Positions 9,424-19,057 of a stretch of DNA of 64,000 bases are shown here, piece after piece; position 1 is the stretch's first letter; every line of letters begins with the position of its first letter. The notes beneath the pieces are model-generated. The model saw nothing but the letters and a program-made list of their open reading frames with translations. It ran no database searches and was not told the DNA's origin. The position numbers and the translations under genes were made by a program. The stretch is from Photobacterium ganghwense (GTDB taxonomy: Bacteria; Pseudomonadota; Gammaproteobacteria; Enterobacterales; Vibrionaceae): assembly GCF_003025595.1 (NCBI RefSeq), contig NZ_PYMI01000004.1, positions 620,001 to 684,000 on the forward strand, read 5' to 3'.

Positions 9424-10443
9424 TCAGGACCTTCTCTCGCTCCCTGCATTCAGGCTTTCCTTTATCCCTACCTGTTCCAACCCCAGACGGGTCAGGTTTT
9501 CAGTATAAGGATTTATCTTCCAATGGCCGGGGCTCCAGCCTTTCACAAAGCGCTGAAAGTCAGCCCAGGCGACGCTGTACAGCGGCCGCCAGGCCGCCTC
9601 TATCGCCTCGCTGTCTAACGCTGGTTGATGGCGTTCGACAGCTGCTTTCAGACAGGAGAAATAATGTTCCAGATATTCCGCTATCTGGATGTCGTTTTCC
9701 TCAAAGGTCAGAACGCTACTCAGAAACAAGCACACATCCTTCATCCCGCAACCTTTACCGACATATTGGAAATCAACCGCGGCAACTTTGCTGTGATCGG
9801 GTGTAAAGCAGAAATTTGCCAGTTTGGCATCGCCATGTACCAATGTCTGATACGGGCAATCTGCCAGAGCACGGTCAATACACTCAGCCGCCGCTTTTAA
9901 TGTTGGATCGTCCAACGCCTCCCATTCATCCGGACGCGTCGAGAGATGCCAGTAGGTCCCAGTCTGCCACAACCCGGCTGGCTCCTGCCCCATAAACCGA
10001 GCATGAAACTCGGCCAGCCAACGCAGGCAAGCAAAAATCGCCGGTCTATCTGCCTGTTTCAGCACTCTGGAATAACCAAGGGTATGTAAGTCTTCCAAGA
10101 CCAGCAAAATTTCATCCCCCTGTTGTGAAACGTACAGGCACTGCGGAACCGGACTTTCGGGAGAGCACTGACTGGCATAGTGGCGATACCAGTTCACCTC
10201 AGCCTGATAAGAATCCAGCTTTCTCTGATGCGATACCGGTGTGTTCCAGCCTCGGGGATGAGATTCCGGCTGAGGCAATCGAATATGCTTCACAATCACG
10301 GATGGCCATGCCCCGCCTTGTAGGGTGGCTCGAAACAATTCCCCGTACCCTCCCCACAAAGACTGAATGATAGCTGTTTGTCTGATTGCCTCAGCGCCCA
10401 GCGCTGTCACCACATCAACGTTGACCGACTTTGGAATTTGCAT
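9424..10443 (-). CDS. Phosphotransferase of the ecdysteroid/choline kinase-like superfamily
   Basis: A 339-residue cytoplasmic protein with a protein-kinase-like fold as in aminoglycoside and choline kinases. The catalytic loop reads LVHGDAKLANFCF (about residues 198-210), followed by the metal-binding region VAAVDFQYVGKG in place of the usual DFG, a form seen in EcKL-type kinases. The N-lobe Lys is probably in the WPSVIVKHI segment. It stands alone, convergent with the ABC exporter, so its small-molecule substrate is unknown. Confidence 0.75.
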   Translation of the reverse strand: MQIPKSVNVDVVTALGAEAIRQTAIIQSLWGGYGELFRATLQGGAWPSVIVKHIRLPQPESHPRGWNTPVSHQRKLDSYQAEVNWYRHYASQCSPESPVPQCLYVSQQGDEILLVLEDLHTLGYSRVLKQADRPAIFACLRWLAEFHARFMGQEPAGLWQTGTYWHLSTRPDEWEALDDPTLKAAAECIDRALADCPYQTLVHGDAKLANFCFTPDHSKVAAVDFQYVGKGCGMKDVCLFLSSVLTFEENDIQIAEYLEHYFSCLKAAVERHQPALDSEAIEAAWRPLYSVAWADFQRFVKGWSPGHWKINPYTENLTRLGLEQVGIKESLNAGSERRS

Positions 10444-11206
10444 GCTGTATCACTCTGTTTTTCCCGCTCGCCAGCTTACCATAAGCGACTATCAACTTGC
10501 CGTTCGACGTAGCGGCATGGGTTCGTGACATTGAATTTAATCGCATTCGCTTCACTGTTTTTGGTATCAAGACCTTGAGAATAAACAGACTCAACGATGT
10601 TAAATTCAAACCGTACCCAGCCAGCACCAGTCAGCGCGTATTCGGCACCGTCTTATCAAGAAATCGGCTAACTCAGGTAAACGCATTACGTTCCGCCACC
10701 CAATAAGTGACAACGTCACTAAACCACTTATATATCTGGTATCAACATCGCTGTAGCTGTAGCAAAAGCCGCTGGGTAAATATTGGCGCGCAAAAAACCA
10801 CATCCCCGACTTTATTTATATGGAGGGTGAATTAATCTGATTTGCGCTTATTCGGGAATATCCAACCGCGCAATCAGCCTTTACGGTTGAGTATTCAATC
10901 TATTCTGAAGAACAATCAATCTATTCTAAAGAACCATCAATTTATAATATTGAGCAATTTTTTGTATTACGAAAATATAAAGCGTTGGATCTTGGTGAAA
11001 AAGCATTCGCGCCATTTATCTTTTTATCTGGTTATCTTTTTATTTCCAGAACACGGGCAGAACATTAGCAGACTGGAGTGCTCATGGATAATACCGGTGC
11101 TTTGAAATTCTGGCGCCAGAATAGTCAGCCAGGTTATCGGCGACAGTTGCACTCTAACAGAAGCAATAGACATTGTTCGGTGAATACATGTTATGGCTTT
11201 TGACGC
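10444..11206. other. Gene-free stretch of about 760 bases
   Basis: No convincing gene on either strand: the open frames lack ribosome sites and protein-like composition. The right part is AT-rich and holds three imperfect 21-bp tandem units listed separately. The left part should contain the promoter of the kinase-like gene. Confidence 0.6.
10895..10957. repeat. Three imperfect 21-bp tandem units
   Basis: Units starting TCAATCTATTCTGAAGAACAA, then a copy with two changes, then a more diverged one beginning TCAATTTATAAT. The first two copies match at 19 of 21 bases. Confidence 0.7.
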
Positions 11207-11776
11207 TCAAGGCATCGACTCAACAATTTGCAATTTCGGCCACAGTGTTAGCCACCGTTTGTCCCTGACCCGTTGTGCAAAGAGTGCGTGAGAACGTTTG
11301 GGATTAGCCGTCAGTTGCAAATTGAACAAAGAATCCCACCCAAATGCGGTAATCAACTCATAGTCATGCTGATTGATTTTTCTGATACCCACCGCTGTTT
11401 CTTTTTCCGGCCAATACGATAAAGCGTCAAGCGTACTGGTATAAGGTATATCACCGTTGCGACTGTGCATTTTCGCCTGATTACGTACTTGCCAGTTGAC
11501 TGCAGGCATCATTTTCCGCAACCTGCTTTCAAAGTCTAAATAGGCAACGTCACACTCTTCGGTTGGGTCGAAATAAACAACATCCAGATCGTTCAGAGCG
11601 GTTGGATACTCTTTCTGATGAAGATGATCCCACACCAAATTTCGAACAAAACCGGCAGCCAGATAACATTGCGGCAGACCCAGTTGCCAAACACAATCGA
11701 GCGCTTTGACCCGGAGTGAATCGCGTTTGATCATAAACAGTAACTGCTCCTGATAGCCATGCTCAGAATTACCCAT
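11207..11776 (-). CDS. Nucleotidyltransferase-fold family protein (DUF925-like)
   Basis: A 189-residue protein resembling the COG3575/DUF925 group of predicted nucleotidyltransferases: CYLAAGFVRNLVWD is the glycine-containing opening motif and LNDLDVVYFD supplies the paired acidic residues expected to bind metal. The ATG at 11776 is preferred over an upstream GTG because AAGGGG sits about 10 bases before it. It is a single gene and its substrate is unknown. Confidence 0.7.
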   Translation of the reverse strand: MGNSEHGYQEQLLFMIKRDSLRVKALDCVWQLGLPQCYLAAGFVRNLVWDHLHQKEYPTALNDLDVVYFDPTEECDVAYLDFESRLRKMMPAVNWQVRNQAKMHSRNGDIPYTSTLDALSYWPEKETAVGIRKINQHDYELITAFGWDSLFNLQLTANPKRSHALFAQRVRDKRWLTLWPKLQIVESMP

Positions 11777-11915
11777 CAATACTTTTCCCCTTCCCACTTC
11801 TTTGCATTAAAAGAATCATCGGCAGTTCTACTGATAAGCCAGTCAGACTCATAAGCAACACATCTTATTTGAGGATACGAGACACTTCATGGCATGGCAA
11901 AACACAGTGCCGCAC

Positions 11916-12341
11916 TTATGCGTGGCCGAGATAAGGCGTCAGGAATTCTGAGACAGCTTCACCGCATAACCCGATATCCACTCTGATACCGGCAGTTCTG
12001 AGAATGTCGATGCCCTTCCCACTGTTTCTTGGATCGGGGTCGAGGATGGCTACCACAACATGCTTTATCCCGCTCTTTGCCAGCATATGAGCACATGACG
12101 GTGTTCTGCCGACAAAGGCACAAGGCTCTAGCGTGACGTAAGCCGTTACGCCTTCCAGCGAGCCAGTGTAAGCCGCACATGCCTCAACTTCAGCATGGTT
12201 ACCGCCAATTGCCTGAGTATAGCCTTCAGCAACGATAACTCCCTGCTTCACCAGCACACAGCCAACCGGAGGATTGGGGCGACACAGCGGAAGTGCATTG
12301 CGTGACACTTCCAATGCGCGCAGCATAAATACGTCGTTCAT
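11916..12341 (-). CDS. Stand-alone RibD-type deaminase domain protein
   Basis: A 141-residue cytidine-deaminase-fold protein. Zinc ligands and proton shuttle are visible as HAEVEA (about residue 49) and PCAFVGRTPSC (about residues 73-83), the pattern of the pyrimidine deaminase half of RibD. The C-terminal reductase domain of bifunctional RibD is absent. The early segment CRPNPPVGCVLVKQG is also RibD-like. It could be a dedicated riboflavin deaminase or a related nucleobase or damaged-metabolite deaminase. No rib genes are nearby. Confidence 0.8.
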   Translation of the reverse strand: MNDVFMLRALEVSRNALPLCRPNPPVGCVLVKQGVIVAEGYTQAIGGNHAEVEACAAYTGSLEGVTAYVTLEPCAFVGRTPSCAHMLAKSGIKHVVVAILDPDPRNSGKGIDILRTAGIRVDIGLCGEAVSEFLTPYLGHA

Positions 12342-12482
12342 ATTCGTGGTGTTCTCTCTGTTAATGACAAAAAAATAGCCTCCTGTAAGCGAGACAGAAA
12401 GCTATTTTCCGGGTCGGAAGCATCAGGCCAGCACAGGTCACGATAGCGCAGGCGTTACCAGAGAAACCCCGGGCGCTTAATA

Positions 12483-12556
12483 CCTTAGCGATAAACACCT
12501 GAGCGATAAACACCTTAGCAATAAATGCCTTAGCTATTCACACCTGGTCGTTTGTG
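12483..12556. repeat. 15-bp tandem repeat, four to five units
   Basis: Consecutive units CCTTAGCGATAAACA, CCTGAGCGATAAACA, CCTTAGCAATAAATG and CCTTAGCTATTCACA lie just beyond the chemoreceptor stop, followed by a more degraded copy. The unit differs in sequence from the other minisatellites in the window. Confidence 0.8.
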
Positions 12557-12574
12557 CCTGAAGTTTATGCTCGG

Positions 12575-14134
12575 CTAGATTTTAAACGCGCCGACATGAT
12601 GGTCAAGCACCTGAGACAGCTCTGCGAGCTGCTTGCTGGACACTTCCAGCTCCTGGCTGGCGCTGAGCCCGTCTTTGACCAAATGACTGACCGTATCCAT
12701 GTTCATATTAATCTCATTGGCCACCGTGGATTGTTGTTCCGTTGCCGTCGCGACCTGAGTATTAATATCCAGAATAGTCATGACCTGGCGGGAAATTTCT
12801 TCCAGCGCCTTACGTGCCAGCTCTGTTTCGCTCGCCCCTTCCTTAATCAGCGATTTACTGCTTTCCATCGACGTCACCGCATTTTGTGCTTCCGCCTGCA
12901 ACTGATTAATCATCGCATTGATCTCATCCGTAGACTGTGCCGTTTTCGTGGCGAGATTGCGAACCTCATCAGCAACAACTGCAAAACCACGGCCAGCATC
13001 ACCGGCCCTTGCCGCTTCAATGGCAGCATTCAGAGCCAGCAGATTGGTCTGTTCTGAAATACCTCGGATAACCTCAAGGATAGAGCCAATCGATTGTGTT
13101 TTATCCGCCAGAGTCAAAATTACACTCGAGGTATTATTCATTTCGGATTCAAGGTTGCTGATCGCCGTAGTCGATTTTTGCAACGTTTGATAACCAGACT
13201 GAGTTTCGTTATTCGCATTGCTGGCAGCATCTGCGGCACCTGCTGCATTGGAAGCGATTTCGTTTACGGTCGCGATCATTTCATTCATCGAGGTCACCAC
13301 CAGCATGGTTTGCTCGTTTTGTTCCTGACCTCGTTGCAGCGCATTTTGCGACTGCTGACGCAGCGCTAAGGCCGATCCGTTGAGCTCAACCCCGGTATTC
13401 ACCACCTGCGAGATAATTTCATGGACTTTATTCACAAAGGTATTGAATGCAGAAGAAATTTGCGCCACTTCATCATTCCCTTTCACCGGCAGGCGCACCG
13501 TCAAATCACCATCACCTTTAGAAATGTCCTGCAGGGCATTTTTCAGCACTGAAAGTGGCTTAAGCAGTCGACCCAGTAATCCGGAAAGCACAACAACACA
13601 CAGTAAGAAAATGGCAACAATAGAAATCAGCTGATACGTGATGATCCCGTTAGTCGCCTCGCTGACTTCCGTGATGGGAATACCGATATCTAACGTCCCG
13701 TACAGCTGCCCATTGACATAAATCGGCGACATGATGTCGAACACCCAGACTTTCTGAACATCGGCATACCATTTTGAATACTGCTGAACACCTTTGGTCG
13801 CGCCGTCTATGGTATAGCTGTCGTCATACACCTTATTGAGCTTTTGTTTGTCACTGTGCGCCACGGCTTTCACATGACTATCAATAACGATGGCATAGCT
13901 GATGTCAGAGCGCTGCTTCAGAGAATCAACCAATGCCTGCAAATCGGCTTGCGGGCGATCAGAATGCTCTAGAATGTATGCCGCATTTTCAGCCAGAAAT
14001 TCAGCCTGAACCTGAGATTTATTTAATATGATTTCGTCGATTTTCTGGCTGGAAATAAAGTAAGTCGAAGCCATACTCGCTATCACGGCAATGCCGAACA
14101 TAGCGCAGACTACCAGCAGGATTATTCTTTTCAT
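12575..14134 (-). CDS. Methyl-accepting chemotaxis protein
   Basis: An inner-membrane chemoreceptor that signals to CheA/CheW. The 519-residue chain has a first membrane helix right after the start ([20 protein letters not shown]), a periplasmic sensor of about 150 residues resembling a single Cache-type domain, a second helix ([19 protein letters not shown]), a HAMP domain, and the conserved signalling hairpin with [19 protein letters not shown] followed by [15 protein letters not shown]. No CheR-tethering pentapeptide is seen; the chain ends HHVGAFKI. The start at 14134 puts the helix near the N-terminus; an ATG at 14170 would add 12 residues. The ligand is unknown. Confidence 0.93.
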   Translation of the reverse strand: MKRIILLVVCAMFGIAVIASMASTYFISSQKIDEIILNKSQVQAEFLAENAAYILEHSDRPQADLQALVDSLKQRSDISYAIVIDSHVKAVAHSDKQKLNKVYDDSYTIDGATKGVQQYSKWYADVQKVWVFDIMSPIYVNGQLYGTLDIGIPITEVSEATNGIITYQLISIVAIFLLCVVVLSGLLGRLLKPLSVLKNALQDISKGDGDLTVRLPVKGNDEVAQISSAFNTFVNKVHEIISQVVNTGVELNGSALALRQQSQNALQRGQEQNEQTMLVVTSMNEMIATVNEIASNAAGAADAASNANNETQSGYQTLQKSTTAISNLESEMNNTSSVILTLADKTQSIGSILEVIRGISEQTNLLALNAAIEAARAGDAGRGFAVVADEVRNLATKTAQSTDEINAMINQLQAEAQNAVTSMESSKSLIKEGASETELARKALEEISRQVMTILDINTQVATATEQQSTVANEINMNMDTVSHLVKDGLSASQELEVSSKQLAELSQVLDHHVGAFKI

Positions 14135-14520
14135 TCTGAGTGCCCCAATGCAACTGAGTGGATTGATCATTTTTTGAGGAGCCCTCCTAACCGAGTGCTA
14201 TCTCATTGATCTTATAAGTGACTAAGTGGTCACTATATCTGAACAATCTGCCGTAACTTTAATGCCAGTTTATAAATTTGTGTCATTGTCCCCTTTTCCA
14301 TGCAGTGCCTCAGATGAAAAGTGTGATCTTCCATACATCTGTTTGCGCACGAAATTTTTGATGGCTTAACGCCACTCCCTCATACATCCATAGCTTTTGC
14401 CTATCGGAACAATAATTTCAATCGATTTCTCAAATAGACACATCCACCGTAATCTAACCTCATATCCGATACGGAATAAGCATTTACTGTCACATTCGAT
14501 TGCAACAAGCCGGAGGACAT

Positions 14521-14991
14521 ATGGAAAAGAATCTGATTGGCCTGAACAAAACTGAAACGAAGGCACTAACTGACGAACTGAACAAGCTGCTGGCGGACTA
14601 TCAGGTGCTCTACATGAACGTTCGCGGATACCACTGGAACATCAAGGGGCGCGATTTCTTCGAGCTGCACGCAAAATTTGAAGAGATGTATACCGATCTG
14701 GTGGTGAAGGTGGATGAGCTGGCTGAGCGTATTCTGACCCTGGGCTCGCAACCGGTTCACGGTTACTCAAAATACCTGGCATTGTCTGACATCAGTGAAA
14801 CACTGGATGTCACTGAAGGGACTGCGGCGATTAAACATGTGCTGGCGGCTTACCAGACCCTGCTGGTGAAACAACGGCAGATTCTGACAACGGCCAGTGA
14901 ACTGGGTGATGAGGGTACCGTCGGACTGCTGAGCGATTACATCAGTCAGCAAGAGAAAGAAACCTGGATGCTGAACGCTTACCTGCAGTAA
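14521..14991 (+). CDS. dps: Dps-family ferritin-like DNA-protection protein
   Basis: Dps proteins form 12-subunit shells that oxidise and store iron and protect DNA in starvation and peroxide stress. This 156-residue chain has the ferroxidase motif spread over YHWNIKGRDFFELHAKFEEMY, with the His and the Asp/Glu ligands at the subunit interface. The start is fixed by CCGGAGGACAT directly before the ATG; an upstream in-frame start is less likely. It is monocistronic, with its probable terminator near 15271. Confidence 0.93.
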   Translation: MEKNLIGLNKTETKALTDELNKLLADYQVLYMNVRGYHWNIKGRDFFELHAKFEEMYTDLVVKVDELAERILTLGSQPVHGYSKYLALSDISETLDVTEGTAAIKHVLAAYQTLLVKQRQILTTASELGDEGTVGLLSDYISQQEKETWMLNAYLQ

Positions 14992-15270
14992 GCCTGACAG
15001 CTTGATAGCTTGATGCGTCAACGTAACCACTTGACGAACTGCGGCTATAGCTGAACCTTTGGTACTGATGAGCTATTGCGACTACTGAGCTCTGGCTACT
15101 ACTGAACCATTTGAACCAATGCAACAACTGTGTCACTGCAACATCTGAACCACTGCTTATTTTCACACAGCTTTCCTGGCAGCGATTCAGCGGCACTAAG
15201 TGCCACCATACTCATGCGCACCGGCACACCTGAGCCTTACGACATGCCAACCTGCTCAGGTGTCCTTTTG
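14992..15270. repeat. Low-complexity CTGA/CTACTG-rich spacer
   Basis: Between dps and its terminator, short words such as CTGAACC, TACTGA, GCAACA and CTTGA recur irregularly over about 150 bases. It looks like a decayed minisatellite. No gene was recognised. Confidence 0.4.
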
Positions 15271-15310
15271 GGCTGACCCAGACCGTAATCAGGGGTCAGC
15301 CTTTTTTTTC
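15271..15310 (+). terminator. Terminator whose T-tract runs into a hexamer repeat
   Basis: GGCTGACCC pairs with GGGTCAGCC (perfect 9 bp), followed directly by eight T and then the TTTTTC array. It probably ends the dps transcript. Confidence 0.8.
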
Positions 15311-15344
15311 TTTTTCTTTTTCTTTTTCTTTTTCTTTTTCTTTC
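15302..15344. repeat. Hexanucleotide repeat (TTTTTC)n
   Basis: C occurs at every sixth base (15310, 15316, 15322, 15328, 15334, 15340) in an otherwise pure T run, giving five to six TTTTTC units. It starts inside the terminator T-tract. The Phe-rich and Lys-Glu-rich open frames across it are artefacts of the repeat. Confidence 0.92.
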
Positions 15345-15543
15345 AATGCATTTATCTCTATCCATTGCAACTGCGGGTGCAACTGTTTTTGCTGGCTGAG
15401 TTTGCTGTTAGCAATCCGGGCTCTTAATGAGGCCAGATGCAATATCTCAACAGAGCCATATCGCACAACCAAAGCCAATCGCCTCTCCTATTAGTCGGTT
15501 TAGCAAAGAAAACGGGCGCCCGTATTCGCACGAGAAGAGGCCA

Positions 15544-16257
15544 TTAGTGCACCATCAGCTTACAGAGTGAAGCTGTTGCCAGGTCAGGGATTTTTCTGTA
15601 CTGCGCCAGAAACAACTCCGCGCAGGCCAACGCATCAATGGCTGCTGAGTGCCCATGGTACGCGGGCAGTTTGTAGGTTTCGCGCAAATCGGATAGCTGG
15701 AAACTCGCATGGCCACCGGTCTTGCCTCGGTAGGTCCAGAGTTTCTCAATCAGCAGCGTATCGAGAATAACGCACGGTAAGGTGGTTGACTGATAACGGG
15801 TACGAAAGTAGTGCTCAAGAAAGCCCTTTTCAATGCAGGCACCATGAACGACAACAACTTTGCCCGCAATGGCACGAAATAAATCGCTCATCCCCTGATC
15901 CAGGCTCACCCCATTTTCCAGCAGTTTCGGGGTAATGTGGTTAACCTCGGCACTGACTGCTTTTACAAACTGTCCGTGCCGCACAAACAGCTCGGCAGAT
16001 TGTTCAACCGCAATTTCGTTCAGCGTCAGCGGCACAAAGCCAATGCTCAGGATCTGGTCATTCCCCGGTTCGACCCCGGTTGTTTCAAAATCCAGCGCCA
16101 CAAAAGACACATCTTCCAGCCGACTGCGGATATCCGGTAACGGCGTTGACAGATAACGGTTCACCCCTTCCGGCCAGTGCGCATCAATATGAATCGATTG
16201 CCGATGTTGTTCCGGATTGGGTTTCTTGGCCAACGATGATTTTAGTTTGCGTAACAT
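15544..16257 (-). CDS. DnaQ-like 3'-5' exonuclease
   Basis: A 237-residue DEDDh exonuclease of the Pol III epsilon superfamily. ExoI motif FVALDFETTGVEPG (about residues 52-65), ExoII in the VVVHGACIEKGFLEHYF segment, and the ExoIII-like HGHSAAIDALACAELFL with the catalytic His and Asp. It starts 5 bases after the DUF294/CBS gene, so the two form an operon. The same pair occurs in many gamma-proteobacteria, often near acetate-use genes (family knowledge). The nucleic acid or nucleotide substrate is not known from sequence. Confidence 0.88.
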   Translation of the reverse strand: MLRKLKSSLAKKPNPEQHRQSIHIDAHWPEGVNRYLSTPLPDIRSRLEDVSFVALDFETTGVEPGNDQILSIGFVPLTLNEIAVEQSAELFVRHGQFVKAVSAEVNHITPKLLENGVSLDQGMSDLFRAIAGKVVVVHGACIEKGFLEHYFRTRYQSTTLPCVILDTLLIEKLWTYRGKTGGHASFQLSDLRETYKLPAYHGHSAAIDALACAELFLAQYRKIPDLATASLCKLMVH

Positions 16258-16262
16258 ACAGC

Positions 16263-18128
16263 TTATCCTTTCAGGTAACGCAACTTGGCGACATCCTGCA
16301 TCTCATTGATAATTTTGAACGCATCTTTCAAATGCTTGCGCTCAAAACTACTGAAGTTGTCCGGAGCAATATGATTATTCGGCTCTTTGCCGGCCTTGAT
16401 AGCCTGCAACTGGTGTTTGAATCTGACCTGAGTGATAAACCGGTATGCTCCTATAATATTATCGCAGCTGTCCTGCGACATCGCGCCCTGCTCGGCAGCA
16501 TATCGGAACCGCTCTTCAGTCCCGGTCATTGACCCACCGGCTGACAAGCTGAATATCCGAGCCAGATCAATAATAAGGTTAAGCGCATACTTCTTGATAT
16601 TGAGGGTGTTACTGTTTTCTCCCCCTTTTTCCAGCACCAGATTATTGAAGATCCCCAGCGGCGGCTGCGTTTCAATGGCGTCTTTTACCAGTGCCGGAAT
16701 GAAGTTATGACTGCTCTGGATCCGTTGATGCAGATAGTGCTGCATCTGCTCGACCAATTCGCCATTACCGTAAATCGCCCGAACCTCCAGAAACACACTG
16801 ATACTGAGCAATTTGTTGTATTCAGGGCTGTGCACCCACTTCTGATAATACTCTTTCCAGCGTGACAATGGTTGGCACCACTTCGGTGAGGCGGCCATAT
16901 ACTTACCGTCACACAACGGGTAGCCACACGCGGCCAACCCGTTACAGACCCGCATCGCGAGATGCGTGAAATAGAGTTTATCTTCTTCTTTGACGGCATC
17001 GGACAGAACGATAGCACTGTCCTGATCTGACAGCATGTGGACTTCATTGCGGGCATGAGAACCCGCGACGACCCAGGCATAATCACAGGGTGGCGGGCCA
17101 AGCAGTTCTTCCGTCAGCTGGATGATCCGACGCGTGAAAGCGTCCATGATCATCGACATCACCCGACCTTGAATCTCGGCGCTGACGCCACTTTCGACCA
17201 GTGCTTCAAAAATCGATTGGCGTTCATCACGGAGTGAAGCCAACGCATTGACTGAGCTGGCATACTTGATTTTTTCAATCAGAAACAGAGCCTGTGTGCG
17301 GTGGTTATGTACCAGGTGCGAAGTGGTCAGCAGACCGGTGACCTCGTTGCCTTTCACCACCGGCAGACAACGGATGTTGTATTGCAGCATCAGGGATACC
17401 GCCTGAATGACTTTATCATCACTCTGAATCAGTACCGGCGACTGAGTCATCACGGTACTGATAGGCTGACGGGTATCAATGCCGGTCGCCACGACACTGC
17501 TTGTCATATCACGGTCGGTGACCAGCCCGACAATCTCATCGCCTTTTTTCACTACCGCGCAAGAGCTGCGCTCGCCGCAGCACATCCGACGCGCCACTTC
17601 CTGTATCGGAGTGTCTTCTGTCACGATAGTAATGTTTTCACTGGCGATTTCCCCGACCCGACGAAAGAACAGACCTTTCTCTTCCTTGCGGCACACGTCA
17701 TTCACTGCAGAATGCAGACGCACTTGTGCCTGACTGGCAAAGTAATTTTCAAACTCAGGGTATTCGGAGCAAATCCGCTGTAATTCCTGATGCGGGATCA
17801 GGTACAACAGCGAATCTTCGATCGCTTGTGCCCGGTAGCCATCTTCAGCATTCGTCATCGGCTTGAGGAAAGTGAAACCAAACTGATCCTCGGCACCAAG
17901 ACGTGCGCGAAGTTCGCCGTTTGAACGGCGCTGCTCAATCGCGCCGGTTCGAATGATGTAAAGAAACCGCTGCGCACACTGCGCGCTGAATTCAATTTCT
18001 TCGCCATGAGCCAGATATCGGACTTTCACGACCTTTGACAGTGCTCGTACCAAGGCTTCAGGCAGTTTATCGAACGGATCAATGGTGACCAGAAAGTCAA
18101 AAATATTGCAGGTCAGTGATGTTCCCAT
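16263..18128 (-). CDS. DUF294 nucleotidyltransferase-like protein with cNMP-binding and CBS domains
   Basis: A 621-residue soluble signalling protein in four parts: a cyclic-nucleotide-binding-like barrel (about residues 15-135), two CBS repeats (about 160-285, with GLVTDRDMTSSVV and TGLLTTSHLVHNH), a DUF294 nucleotidyltransferase domain (VAGSHARNEVHMLSDQDSAIVL, the GS and paired-Asp motif) and a DUF294 C-terminal helical domain. The layout resembles GlnD-like regulators that sense adenylates. It heads an operon with the exonuclease. A KdgR-like operator (GAAAC-AGC-GTTTC) sits just upstream, which would place it under pectin or uronate control; this is inference. Confidence 0.88.
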   Translation of the reverse strand: MGTSLTCNIFDFLVTIDPFDKLPEALVRALSKVVKVRYLAHGEEIEFSAQCAQRFLYIIRTGAIEQRRSNGELRARLGAEDQFGFTFLKPMTNAEDGYRAQAIEDSLLYLIPHQELQRICSEYPEFENYFASQAQVRLHSAVNDVCRKEEKGLFFRRVGEIASENITIVTEDTPIQEVARRMCCGERSSCAVVKKGDEIVGLVTDRDMTSSVVATGIDTRQPISTVMTQSPVLIQSDDKVIQAVSLMLQYNIRCLPVVKGNEVTGLLTTSHLVHNHRTQALFLIEKIKYASSVNALASLRDERQSIFEALVESGVSAEIQGRVMSMIMDAFTRRIIQLTEELLGPPPCDYAWVVAGSHARNEVHMLSDQDSAIVLSDAVKEEDKLYFTHLAMRVCNGLAACGYPLCDGKYMAASPKWCQPLSRWKEYYQKWVHSPEYNKLLSISVFLEVRAIYGNGELVEQMQHYLHQRIQSSHNFIPALVKDAIETQPPLGIFNNLVLEKGGENSNTLNIKKYALNLIIDLARIFSLSAGGSMTGTEERFRYAAEQGAMSQDSCDNIIGAYRFITQVRFKHQLQAIKAGKEPNNHIAPDNFSSFERKHLKDAFKIINEMQDVAKLRYLKG

Positions 18129-18143
18129 ACTCTTATCTCACAA

Positions 18144-18163
18144 AATTGAAACAGCGTTTCGAT
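18144..18163 (-). promoter_or_regulatory. KdgR-like operator before the DUF294 operon
   Basis: TTGAAACAGCGTTTCGA is a near-perfect palindrome with arms GAAAC and GTTTC and a 3-base centre. It lies 20-32 bases upstream of the DUF294 start and matches the sites before the pectin genes, especially the one at 34726-34742. Confidence 0.6.
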
Positions 18164-18178
18164 GATTTGATTAACGGC

Positions 18179-18202
18179 AAAAAAAGCAGCCTTGCGGCTG
18201 CT
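18179..18202 (-). terminator. Terminator of kdgR
   Basis: On the minus strand AGCAGCC-GCAA-GGCTGCT is followed by a T-run. It lies just after the kdgR stop. Confidence 0.85.
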
Positions 18203-18211
18203 CCTCTTAAC

Positions 18212-18994
18212 TTATGCCGGGTAATCGTGGTAACCCAGTTGCTCTGAAATGTTTTTTCCGGCCTGTTGCAACATGCCAACATAGCTCGACAAACTATCCA
18301 CATCAAAACGAATCGTCGGGAACGACATCGACAAACCAGCAATCACATTACCGAACCGGTCATAAATCGGTGCCGCAATACAACGCAGACCCGGCTCCTG
18401 CTCTTCATTGTCTTCCGCGTAATGGCGCTCTTTCACCATCACCAGTTCTTCAAGCAACTGGTCCACATTTTCCAATGTTTTTTCCGTGTGCTTAATAAAC
18501 TCAACACCGGCCAGCGTGTCTCGCACAAACAGCTCATCACGTTCTGCCAGCAGCACCTTACCAATAGCAGTACTGTAAAGCGGGTTACGGCGACCAATAC
18601 GAGATTGCATGCGCAGGTTGTAGCCTGAGTCGATTTTGTGGATGTAAATAATGGCATTTTCATCCAGCGCACCCAGGTGCAATGCTTCATTCGTTTGCTG
18701 GGAAATAATGCGCATCTCTTTATCTGCCAGTGCGATAAGGTCGACGTATTCCAGCGACTTTGAGCCAAGTTCAAAGAGTTTTAGAGTTAGCGAGTACTTA
18801 TCTGCCTCACCTTCCTGAGCAACATATCCCATTGACTTCATGGTCTGCAGGAAACGGTAGGTCGTGGCTTTTGACATCATCAGGCGCTGAGACAGTTCAG
18901 ACACCCCAATCTCTTTTTGTTCACCCAAAGCCTGAAGGATATTAAAAACCTTGAGGACGGAAGAAACCGCTTCAGGCTGCGTTGACTTTTCCAT
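18212..18994 (-). CDS. kdgR: IclR-family regulator, KdgR type
   Basis: KdgR represses pectin-catabolic genes and is released by 2-keto-3-deoxygluconate. The 260-residue chain has the IclR winged helix (about residues 8-75, with KATTYRFLQTMKSMGYVAQEG) and the effector domain with GYNLRMQSRIGRRNPLYSTAIGKVLLA and GLRCIAAPIYDRFGNVIAGLSMSFP. The length fits KdgR (about 260). It is divergent from kduD, with two operator-like palindromes in the shared promoter region, so autoregulation is likely. Assignment as KdgR rather than another IclR rests on sequence style plus the surrounding pathway. Confidence 0.9.
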   Translation of the reverse strand: MEKSTQPEAVSSVLKVFNILQALGEQKEIGVSELSQRLMMSKATTYRFLQTMKSMGYVAQEGEADKYSLTLKLFELGSKSLEYVDLIALADKEMRIISQQTNEALHLGALDENAIIYIHKIDSGYNLRMQSRIGRRNPLYSTAIGKVLLAERDELFVRDTLAGVEFIKHTEKTLENVDQLLEELVMVKERHYAEDNEEQEPGLRCIAAPIYDRFGNVIAGLSMSFPTIRFDVDSLSSYVGMLQQAGKNISEQLGYHDYPA

Positions 18995-19057
18995 TATTGA
19001 TCCTTTCTGTGTCCGATTGCTGGTGATTATACCTCAAGATGCATCATGAACCAGATT

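Noticed and set aside
10842..11105. Plus-strand frame across the 21-bp repeats
   Set aside because: Repeat-driven composition and no SD; not protein-like.
12483..12556. CRISPR array
   Set aside because: Units are 15 bp and directly adjacent with no spacers; no cas genes in the window.
15200..15478. Frames with poly-Phe or Lys-Glu repeats
   Set aside because: They arise from the TTTTTC tract and cross a terminator.
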